9,414 nt of DNA from Chloroflexota bacterium (GTDB lineage Bacteria > Chloroflexota > Anaerolineae > Anaerolineales > Villigracilaceae). The position numbers and the translations under genes are program-made. The DNA is taken from the NCBI GenBank assembly GCA_026389975.1, contig JAPLGV010000020.1, forward strand, positions 1 to 9,414, in the 5' to 3' direction. Below, in pieces: positions 1 to 6,114 of the stretch. Position 1 is the stretch's first letter, and each line of letters opens with the position of its first letter. The notes below the pieces were generated by a model. The model was not told where the DNA came from. It searched no databases and was given only the letters and a program-made list of their open reading frames with translations.

Positions 1-889
1 CAAAGAAGCCGGCCTGTTCGTCGCTTCGGGGACGATGGGTAATCTGGCGGGGGTTTTGGCTCACTGTCAGCGCGGCGATGAGGTGATTGTAGGCAACAAG
101 GCACACACATTTTTGTTCGAGGCGGGTGGAATTTCGGTGCTGGGTGGTGTCCACTCATGTCAACTACCCAACCAGCCCGACGGCTCACTGACATTGGAGG
201 ATATCGAAGCAGCCATCCGCCCGGATGACCCGCATGACCCCATCACGCGGCTGATCTGCCTGGAGAATACCCACAACCGCTGTGGCGGCACGTACCAGAC
301 GCCGGAATACATGAACCGGGTAAGCGAATTCGCTCATGGACGCGGGTTGTCCGTCCATCTGGATGGGGCGCGGATTTTCAACGCCGCGGCCGTTCAGGGA
401 ATTAAGGCGAAGGAACTGGCCGGACCTGTCGATTCGGTTACGTTCTGTCTGAGCAAGGGGCTGTGTGCACCGGTCGGATCGGTGTTGTGTGGATCGAAGG
501 AGTTTATCCGTAAGGCGCACCGTCTGCGGAAGATGCTGGGCGGCGGGATGCGCCAGGCCGGGATTCTGGCGGCGGCCGGGATTGTCGCGCTGGAGACGAT
601 GACCGGGCGGCTGTCGGAGGACCATGCCCGAGCCAAGAAACTGGCCGATGGCCTGAAGCAGGTTCCCGGTCTCGTTCTTGATCCGGAAGTTCCGGCGACG
701 AATATGATTTTTCTGTCGCTGACACCAGAAGTGAAGTCGGATACAAGTGAAGTTGTTGAAAAACTAAAGAGGCGCGGCATCCTGGCCGGCGTGACAGGCC
801 AGCGGAGTTTCCGCCTCGTGTTGCATTACTGGATTGATGATACTGGAGTGAAAAAAACCGTCGCGGCTTTCCGCGCTGCGGTGCAGTAA
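1..889 (+). CDS. ltaE: Low-specificity threonine aldolase, 5'-truncated
   Basis: This is a PLP-dependent fold-type I aldolase that splits L-threonine or L-allo-threonine into glycine and acetaldehyde in the cytoplasm. The reading frame is open from base 2, and about 50-60 N-terminal residues are probably missing given the usual length near 340. The visible part begins with the family's SGTMGN glycine-rich stretch. It continues with ENTHNRCGG (nt about 263-289), the HLDGAR motif whose Asp (nt 362-364) should contact the PLP pyridine nitrogen, and SKGL, whose Lys (nt 455-457) should form the Schiff base. A late Arg in SFRLVLHYW (nt about 806-832) fits the carboxylate-binding Arg. All key residues are present, so the gene looks functional. 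It ends with TAA ahead of a strong hairpin, so it is probably transcribed separately from the block beginning near 1128. The stereospecificity cannot be read from the sequence. Confidence 0.93.
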   Translation, partial: KEAGLFVASGTMGNLAGVLAHCQRGDEVIVGNKAHTFLFEAGGISVLGGVHSCQLPNQPDGSLTLEDIEAAIRPDDPHDPITRLICLENTHNRCGGTYQTPEYMNRVSEFAHGRGLSVHLDGARIFNAAAVQGIKAKELAGPVDSVTFCLSKGLCAPVGSVLCGSKEFIRKAHRLRKMLGGGMRQAGILAAAGIVALETMTGRLSEDHARAKKLADGLKQVPGLVLDPEVPATNMIFLSLTPEVKSDTSEVVEKLKRRGILAGVTGQRSFRLVLHYWIDDTGVKKTVAAFRAAVQ

Positions 890-950
890 CTTTCTATCCG
901 GAAATCGCTATAGCTGCCGAGAGCCTAATTTACAGACGATTCTAAGGCCC

Positions 951-987
951 AATAAAAATCGCGTCCTAGAAGGATGCGATTTTTATT
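951..987 (+). terminator. Rho-independent-type terminator after the threonine aldolase
   Basis: A 12-bp perfect inverted repeat (951-962 with 976-987) extends inward by GTCC/GGAT with one G-T wobble and closes on a TAGAA loop. The right arm contains TTTTTATT and runs into TTGTCTTT, giving a U-rich 3' side. The left arm is A-rich, so the structure could also terminate transcription arriving from the other side. It lies about 60 nt after the aldolase stop codon. Confidence 0.8.
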
Positions 988-1022
988 GTCTTTGGGAATT
1001 CCCGTGATAAAGGGAAAGATTT

Positions 1023-1059
1023 GGGGGTGTTGGGTGGGCGAAACCCGCCCAACACCCCC
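1023..1059. repeat. GC-rich perfect-stem hairpin, possible REP-like element
   Basis: The 12-nt arm GGGGGTGTTGGG (1023-1034) is exactly complementary to 1048-1059. The stem continues inward through one T-G wobble and three G-C pairs to a CGAAA loop (1039-1043), giving about 16 pairs. Neither side is followed by a T-run, so it does not look like a normal intrinsic terminator. It stands between the aldolase terminator and the promoter of the next gene. Its shape and composition resemble dispersed intergenic palindromes, but only one copy is visible here. Its role is unknown. Confidence 0.6.
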
Positions 1060-1115
1060 TATTCATCCCATCGCCACGGCGATTTAAAAAGAACCTTCCT
1101 TTTAGCGAGTTAAGA

Positions 1116-1121
1116 TATAAT
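1116..1121 (+). promoter_or_regulatory. Promoter -10 element for the purine nucleoside phosphorylase block
   Basis: A perfect TATAAT hexamer lies 41 nt upstream of the chosen start codon at 1163 and predicts transcription starting near 1128. No good -35 hexamer is present at 16-18 nt spacing (the bases near 1093-1098 read ACCTTC or similar), so the promoter may be weak or activator-assisted. The resulting leader is only about 35 nt, too short for a riboswitch. Confidence 0.55.
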
Positions 1122-1162
1122 TCTCTTAGCAAATGGAACTTTCGGAACCTCGGAGAGATGAT

Positions 1163-1993
1163 ATGCAGATCACGCTGGAAATAATTGACCGTTTGGCGCA
1201 GAGTATTCAATCAAGAATAAAATCCCAGCCCCACATCGGGTTGATATTGGGAACAGGATTAGGCGGACTGGCACAAGCGATTCAAAATGCAACGATCATC
1301 CCTTATCGAGAATTGCCGGATTGGCCTGTCTCCACCGTGATGGGCCATACCGGGCAACTGGTTATCGGCGAGTTGGAGGGCCAGCCGGTTCTGGCAATGC
1401 AGGGGCGCATTCACTATTACGAAGGCTACACTATGCAGCAAGTCACACTACCGGTGCGGGTGATGCAGCGACTGGGAATTAAAATCCTGATCGTGACCAA
1501 TGCTGCCGGAGCCATTCAACCGGATTTTGTTCCCGGCGATGTGATGCTGATCACGGACAACCTAAATCTGGCCGGGATGTCTGGCCTGAATCCGTTGATC
1601 GGGCCGAATCTGGACGAGTTCGGGCCGCGCTTCCCTGATATGAGTCAGGCTTATGACCGGCAGTTGTGCGACTTGGCGCGTAAGGTTGCCAGGGAGGGCA
1701 ATTTGCTCCTGCGAGAAGGCGTATATGCCGGACTGAGCGGTCCGTCGTTTGAATCTCCGGCGGACCTGCGTTTTCTGCGCATTGCCGGAGCAGACGCGGT
1801 TGGCATGTCCACTGTCTCAGAAGTGATTGTGGCGCGTCATGGCGGGATGCGAGTGCTGGGTTTTTCCGGGATCAGCAATAAGGCCAATCTGGATGGGAAT
1901 TCCATCACCTCGCACGAGGAAGTTCTCGAATCGGGCCACTTGATTGTTCCTAAGTTGGAAACGCTCATCCGAGGCGTTTTGCGTTCACTTTAG
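1163..1993 (+). CDS. Purine nucleoside phosphorylase (trimeric, PNP/MTAP family)
   Basis: This cytoplasmic enzyme converts purine nucleosides and phosphate to the free base and ribose-1-phosphate for purine salvage. At 276 residues it has the usual family length. Motifs in order: phosphate-binding GTGLG (30-34), GHTG with His62, GRIHYYEGY (81-89) with His84, TNAAG (112-116), GPSFE (193-197) with the base-binding Glu197, VGMS with Met215, SNK with Asn239, and HEEVL with His251. Asn at 239, rather than the Asp seen in methylthioadenosine phosphorylases, points to 6-oxopurines (inosine, guanosine). An upstream in-frame ATG at 1133 exists, but it would lie about 5 nt from the predicted transcript start and has no ribosome site. 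The ATG at 1163 is preceded by GGAGAG with 5-nt spacing and gives the normal family N-terminus. It is the first gene of the block; the next gene starts 8 nt after its stop. It could be named punA or deoD2-like. Confidence 0.93.
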   Translation: MQITLEIIDRLAQSIQSRIKSQPHIGLILGTGLGGLAQAIQNATIIPYRELPDWPVSTVMGHTGQLVIGELEGQPVLAMQGRIHYYEGYTMQQVTLPVRVMQRLGIKILIVTNAAGAIQPDFVPGDVMLITDNLNLAGMSGLNPLIGPNLDEFGPRFPDMSQAYDRQLCDLARKVAREGNLLLREGVYAGLSGPSFESPADLRFLRIAGADAVGMSTVSEVIVARHGGMRVLGFSGISNKANLDGNSITSHEEVLESGHLIVPKLETLIRGVLRSL

Positions 1994-2001
1994 CGGGTGG
2001 A

Positions 2002-2682
2002 ATGGCTGCTATTTTGCATTTTTTTACCAGTTATGCAATTCTGATTTACCTTCTCCTTGTCATAGGGGTGATGTTTGCTTGTCGCAGCCTGGTACGGGCA
2101 TGGCGTGAGAGGAGCGAATCCCTGTACGGCCTGGAACGTGAGACGGCCCAACGGCATACGAGCCAGGCAGTAGCTGCCCTTTCACTGATTGTCTCCCTGG
2201 CCATTGCTGAACTGGTGCTGACAGTATTTCTGGCACCTAACTTGCCGGCCCTTTCCCTGCTCGTCACAACAACTATGAATCCGCTGATCACGCCGACAAA
2301 TACCATCCCGCCCGAGTTGTTGGCAACTCTCGGAGTATTAACGCCTGTGTCTACCCCAACGGCCCAAACAATCGGTTGTATCCCCGGTCAAATTATGATC
2401 ACATCACCCAAACCAGGAGATGTAATCAAAGGCCAGGTTATATTGGTAGGGACGGCTAATATTCCTAACTTCGGATGGTTTAAGTACGAGTTCTCTCCTT
2501 TAGGAACAGATGTTTGGTCCACCATCCTGGCCTATCATGAGGTAAAACAGGATGGTGAATTGGGACACTGGGATACCAGCGAGGTTTCACCGGGCGATTA
2601 CGATCTGCGCCTGGTTGTCATAGATAATCAGGGCAATGGGCTCCCACCTTGTGTTGTCCCGGTGCGAGTCGCAGCCCCTTGA
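2002..2682 (+). CDS. Membrane-anchored protein with extracytoplasmic Ig-like domain
   Basis: This is a 226-residue protein of unknown function. Two hydrophobic helices (about 10-28 and 55-78) flank a charged, Arg/Glu-rich loop (31-54), which by the positive-inside rule should be cytoplasmic. A Thr/Pro-rich linker (about 95-122) then leads to a beta-rich domain (about 127-224). That domain carries ITSPKPGDVIKG, GTANIPNF, LGHWDTS and PGDYDLRLVVID, the pattern of Ig-like modules found on surface and cell-wall proteins of Chloroflexi. Cys126 and Cys217 bracket the domain and could form a disulfide. No catalytic motif is visible. A role in binding at the cell surface is an inference from the fold. 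The ribosome site is poor (GGGTGG only 1 nt from the ATG), so translation is probably coupled to the preceding gene. A later in-frame ATG at 2071 would remove most of the first helix and is less likely. Confidence 0.75.
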   Translation: MAAILHFFTSYAILIYLLLVIGVMFACRSLVRAWRERSESLYGLERETAQRHTSQAVAALSLIVSLAIAELVLTVFLAPNLPALSLLVTTTMNPLITPTNTIPPELLATLGVLTPVSTPTAQTIGCIPGQIMITSPKPGDVIKGQVILVGTANIPNFGWFKYEFSPLGTDVWSTILAYHEVKQDGELGHWDTSEVSPGDYDLRLVVIDNQGNGLPPCVVPVRVAAP

Positions 2683-2690
2683 GGTGACGC

Positions 2691-3230
2691 ATGCCCGAGA
2701 TCCAGATACGCCCCGCAATTGCGACCGATTTATCCGCTCTGATGGCGATTGACCATTCCTGCCAGACCGACTACGTCTGGCAAATGGATGTACAACATGA
2801 GGACGGCCAGATTGGCGCCATTTTCCGGGAGATCCGCTTGCCGCGTTCGGTGTTGGTCTTGTACCCGCGGCCGGTCAGTTCATTATCCGAATCCTGGAGC
2901 CGCCGGTCAGGGATGCTGGTGGCCGTCATTGGCGGGCAGACGGTGGGGTATGTTCGCGCGAATGATGCGATCCTCCCGCGCACAGCCTGGTTGATGGATG
3001 TGGTGATCGCTCCCCGTTTTCGCCGCCAGGGGATTGCGAGCGCGCTGGTGTTGGCGGCGCAGTCCTGGGCGGTGCAACGTAAAGATCGCCGGGCTTTGCT
3101 CGAAATGCTATCAAAAAATAATCCTGCCATCCGGCTTGCACAAAAACTAGGTTATGAGTTCTGCGGGTATAATGACCAGTATTACGAGACACAGGATATA
3201 GCGCTGTTCTTTGGGCGTTCCATTCGGTAG
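2691..3230 (+). CDS. GNAT-family N-acetyltransferase
   Basis: This is a 179-residue protein of the Gcn5-related family, which transfers acetyl from acetyl-CoA to an amine. The N-terminus (EIQIRPAIATDLSALMAID) is the usual first strand and helix. Motif A spans about 101-121 (MDVVIAPRFRRQGIA), with the CoA pyrophosphate loop RRQGIA at 111-116. Motif B follows at 143-159 (NNPAIRLAQKLGYEF). The middle region (about 50-72) is longer than in minimal GNATs and is rich in Pro and Ser, perhaps shaping the substrate site. The substrate cannot be told from sequence; RimI-like protein acetylation is possible but not supported by any specific residue. It has a strong ribosome site, GAGGTGA, 3 nt before ATG and overlapping the previous gene's stop. 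Confidence 0.88.
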   Translation: MPEIQIRPAIATDLSALMAIDHSCQTDYVWQMDVQHEDGQIGAIFREIRLPRSVLVLYPRPVSSLSESWSRRSGMLVAVIGGQTVGYVRANDAILPRTAWLMDVVIAPRFRRQGIASALVLAAQSWAVQRKDRRALLEMLSKNNPAIRLAQKLGYEFCGYNDQYYETQDIALFFGRSIR

Positions 3231-3247
3231 ATGTACGGTAGGTCTGA

Positions 3248-5194
3248 ATGCTTAACGGTTGGTTGCATGATTTGCTGGCGGGGATAAGAACGATCAATGA
3301 TATTCTCACAGCCGGGATCGCCATCACGGCCTTTTCGTTGTTTCTGTACGCGCTGTCATTTAATTTGCGTGACCGGGTAGCGCGATCGTTCGCCATCATC
3401 CTGTTGTGTGTGGTGGTGGTTTTTACATCTGAGGCGTTGGAGAGTTCGGCTGCTTCTCCGGAAATGATTGCCCTGTTCCTGCGCTTGGAATGGTTGGGGA
3501 TCATTTTTTTGCCCCCCGCTTATTTGCATTTGTCTGATGGTATTCTGGTTACAACCGGCCGGCCTTCGCGAGGGCGCAGGCGCATAGCTGTCCGGTCGAT
3601 GTACTTCGTTTCGGCAATATTCCTGTTGCTGCTGGGATATGGTTATCTGCTAGGCCCGATGGTAATGACAGGCCAGCCTGCTCCACATCTCCAGCGTACC
3701 ATCTGGACTGAAATCTTTACGGCTTATTATGCTGTAACGATGGTCCTGGCCTGGGTCAATTTTGGACGCGCTTATCGCCACACGTTGACCCGTTCGGGCC
3801 GCCGTCGCATGATTTATCTGTTGGCGGGAGCCACTGCTCCAGCGCTGGGGTCGTTCCCATATCTTCTTTATGGTTCGGTACTGGCGGAAAGCCACCCCTA
3901 TCTTTTCTGGGGAATGGCGCTGGTCAGTAATCTGCTGGTGGGTGGGTTGATTATCATCATGGCTTATGCGGTGGCTTTCTTCGGCGTTTCCTGGCCTGAC
4001 CGGGTGGTCAAGAGCCGACTGTTCAAGTGGATCATGCGCGGACCCGTAACCGCCTCCGCTGCGCTGGGCGTGATGACCATCGTCCGGCGTGTGGGAGAAT
4101 TCTTCGGGACAATTTATTCGGGTGCAGTCCCAACCGCCATGGTAACGACAGTACTGCTGATGGAACATACCATTACGCTGGTCGCTCCGCTTTGGGAACG
4201 TTTAATCTTTTTTGGACGCGACCGCGCCGATCTGGTCTTGCTGCAAAACCTTGAAGAACGGCTGATTACGCAAAACGATTTGCGTCAATTCCTGGAATCC
4301 GTACTGGCCGCTGTACGTGACCATTTACAGTCTCCGGCGGCGTTTGTCGCTGCTCTGGATGGAGCGGAACTCTCGTTGCTTGTATCAACGAGAAATTTGC
4401 CGCTTCTTAAAGAGTCCAAACTTTCGGAAGCATTACAAGTGGTCACTCATGAGGGGAATGGGAATGGTGACGAATATATTTGGGGCGATTACTGGTTATT
4501 TCCTCTCCACCAGCCGCCAGAAACGGTGGAAGGCGAGCCTGCTCTTATTGGTTTACTGGGTGCGGTTCGTCGCCCGGACCAGGCTATTCTTTCAGAGCAG
4601 CGCCAGGCTCTCAAATTTCTTATCCGACGGGCTTCTTTGGCATTGCAGGACCGTCGCTTGCAGAAAAGCGTTTTCCGCTCTCTAGAAGACCTCCGTCCAC
4701 AGGTGGATATGTTCCAGCGTCTGCGAGCGGTCGGCCGTTATGACAGCAAGACCAGCCTGCTGGAGGAGACTTTACCTCCCGAATCGGATATGGCGGAATG
4801 GGTGCGGGACGCCCTGACACACTACTGGGGCGGTCCGAAATTGACCCAGAATCCACTGCTTAACCTTCAGATTGTCCAGCAGACCCTGGAAGAGCACAAC
4901 GACAACCCTGCCAATGCTTTGCGGTCCATCCTGCGCCAGGCGATGGACAATGTCCGCCCGGAGGGGGAACGGCGTTTTACCGGGGAATGGATCTTATTTA
5001 ATATCCTTGAAATGAAGTTCGTCGAGGGTCGTAAAGTACGTGAAGTCGCTACCCGCCTGGCAATGTCCGAAGCGGACTTGTATCGAAAACAGCGGGTTGC
5101 AATTGAAGAAGTGGCGCGCGTGATCCTCGAGATGGAGCGACAGACACAGGTACGGATTAATGGGAAGGAGGTTGGGCAAGTTAATGGTACATAA
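3248..5194 (+). CDS. Multispan membrane protein with GAF-like region and C-terminal sigma-4-like HTH
   Basis: This is a 648-residue protein I cannot assign to a named gene. The first 315 residues hold about eight or nine hydrophobic segments (about 18-38, 46-62, 78-96, 117-136, 155-172, 188-209, 218-246, 266-280, 288-315), resembling the 7TM sensor region at the N-terminus of some histidine kinases. A linker helix (about 326-360) leads to a GAF-like alpha/beta region (about 341-470). The next segment (about 515-578) is helical, with WVRDAL, HYWGGPKL and NPANALRSILRQA. The C-terminus (580-632) reads like sigma-70 region 4: a first helix WILFNILEMKFVEG, then REVATRLAMSEADLYRKQRVAIEEVA. There is no H-box, ATPase or receiver domain, so it looks like a one-component membrane sensor-regulator; that role is inferred. 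The ATG is 17 nt after the previous stop with a weak TAGG ribosome site, and the 3' end overlaps the next gene by 11 nt. Confidence 0.8.
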   Translation: MLNGWLHDLLAGIRTINDILTAGIAITAFSLFLYALSFNLRDRVARSFAIILLCVVVVFTSEALESSAASPEMIALFLRLEWLGIIFLPPAYLHLSDGILVTTGRPSRGRRRIAVRSMYFVSAIFLLLLGYGYLLGPMVMTGQPAPHLQRTIWTEIFTAYYAVTMVLAWVNFGRAYRHTLTRSGRRRMIYLLAGATAPALGSFPYLLYGSVLAESHPYLFWGMALVSNLLVGGLIIIMAYAVAFFGVSWPDRVVKSRLFKWIMRGPVTASAALGVMTIVRRVGEFFGTIYSGAVPTAMVTTVLLMEHTITLVAPLWERLIFFGRDRADLVLLQNLEERLITQNDLRQFLESVLAAVRDHLQSPAAFVAALDGAELSLLVSTRNLPLLKESKLSEALQVVTHEGNGNGDEYIWGDYWLFPLHQPPETVEGEPALIGLLGAVRRPDQAILSEQRQALKFLIRRASLALQDRRLQKSVFRSLEDLRPQVDMFQRLRAVGRYDSKTSLLEETLPPESDMAEWVRDALTHYWGGPKLTQNPLLNLQIVQQTLEEHNDNPANALRSILRQAMDNVRPEGERRFTGEWILFNILEMKFVEGRKVREVATRLAMSEADLYRKQRVAIEEVARVILEMERQTQVRINGKEVGQVNGT

Positions 5195-6113
5195 TCAATT
5201 TTCTGAACAAGAAATACCGATATATGATGATGGGTGGTGGGCGTCGGTTTTAGCAGAAGAAGAAAGCCGGACCGTGCAAGCCATGGCCAGGCCCCAGAAG
5301 ATCGAGGAATCTGCGAAGCCAACCTCTGATTGGGAGCGGGCGATGTCGCTGTACCGCCAGGATGGAATTGTTGAGTTGACGGTCACAGGATATAACCGGG
5401 GTGGCTTGCTGGTCGAAGGAGAAGGGTTAAATGGCTTTGTACCATGTTCACATCTGTTGGACTTGACTTTTCAACCCACCGAAGACCGCCGCGAAGATTG
5501 CCTTTCTGTCTACGTCAGTCGGACGTTGCGGCTGAAAGTAATCGAGTGTGTGCCAGAAGAGGGCCGTATGGTCTTTTCCGAACGCGCCGCTCGGTCGGAG
5601 GCTGGGAAACGACCGGCACTTTTCAACACCATCCAGCCAGGTCAGCGTATCACCGGCGAGGTGACCAATGTTACTGAGTTCGGAGTCTTTGTGGACCTGG
5701 GCGGCGTTGAGGGTCTTATCCACATTTCCGAACTTTCCTGGGGACGCGTCTCTCATCCCGGTCAGGTGTGCCAGGTTGGACAGCATGTCGAAGTCCAGGT
5801 GATGGAAGTTGCACCGGAGCGCTGCCGGATAGCACTTAGCCTGAAACGGTTATTGCCAAATCCTTGGGAATTTGCTCAGGAGCGATACCCGGTCAATGCG
5901 ATTGTCCCGGCAGTTGTGACGGCGCTTGCGGAGTTTGGCGCGTTTGCCCGCCTTGAAGAAGGCCTGGAGGGCTTGATCCACGCTTCGGAAATCCCGCTGC
6001 CTCCCAACAAAACGATCAAAGATGTCCTTTTGCCGGGACAGATTGTGCAGGTACGGGTTCTTCAAGTGGAGTCCTCGCGCCAACGCCTTGGTTTAAGCAT
6101 GAAGATCAACTGA
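5184..6113 (+). CDS. RNA-binding protein with three S1 domains (ribosomal protein S1-like)
   Basis: This is a 309-residue protein with three OB-fold S1 repeats at about 60-133, 153-221 and 237-307. Repeat 2 is the most typical (GEVTNVTEFGVFVDLGGVEG, then LIHISEL). Repeat 3 keeps EFGAFARL and GLIHASEI. Repeat 1 is divergent (YNRGGLLVEGEGLNGFVPCSHL), though the GG and GFVP features match the first repeats of S1 proteins. The N-terminal 50 residues are acidic and aromatic (YDDGWWASVLAEEES) with no fold I recognise. E. coli S1 has six repeats and Gram-positive homologues often four, so three is short. It may serve as this organism's S1 in translation initiation, or as an accessory RNA-binding protein. 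The chosen ATG at 5184 follows AAGGAGG (5165-5171) at 12-nt spacing and overlaps the previous gene by 11 nt. An in-frame ATG at 5160 would place the ribosome site inside the gene. Confidence 0.88.
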   Translation: MVHNQFSEQEIPIYDDGWWASVLAEEESRTVQAMARPQKIEESAKPTSDWERAMSLYRQDGIVELTVTGYNRGGLLVEGEGLNGFVPCSHLLDLTFQPTEDRREDCLSVYVSRTLRLKVIECVPEEGRMVFSERAARSEAGKRPALFNTIQPGQRITGEVTNVTEFGVFVDLGGVEGLIHISELSWGRVSHPGQVCQVGQHVEVQVMEVAPERCRIALSLKRLLPNPWEFAQERYPVNAIVPAVVTALAEFGAFARLEEGLEGLIHASEIPLPPNKTIKDVLLPGQIVQVRVLQVESSRQRLGLSMKIN

Positions 6114-6114
6114 T

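Noticed and set aside
890..1132. CRISPR, tRNA or insertion-sequence remnant in the gap
   Set aside because: The two palindromes are single and unrelated to each other, there are no spaced direct repeats, and no cloverleaf or transposase fragment is visible.
1122..1162. Possible purine riboswitch ahead of purine nucleoside phosphorylase
   Set aside because: The predicted leader is only about 35 nt and lacks the paired elements of a purine aptamer. The hairpins further upstream lie before the promoter.
1133..1162. Longer start for purine nucleoside phosphorylase at ATG 1133
   Set aside because: It sits about 5 nt from the predicted transcript start with no ribosome site, while ATG 1163 has GGAGAG at good spacing and matches the family N-terminus.
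2926..3504. A 192-codon minus-strand open frame across the GNAT and membrane HTH genes
   Set aside because: It crosses two well-supported + strand genes, has no recognisable domain and no convincing ribosome site.
5160..5183. Longer start for the S1 protein at ATG 5160
   Set aside because: The AAGGAGG ribosome site would fall inside the coding region, and nothing suitable precedes 5160.
3248..5194. Histidine kinase call for the large membrane protein
   Set aside because: The N-terminal region resembles kinase sensors, but no phosphoacceptor His box and no ATP-binding N/G boxes are visible in residues 320-648.
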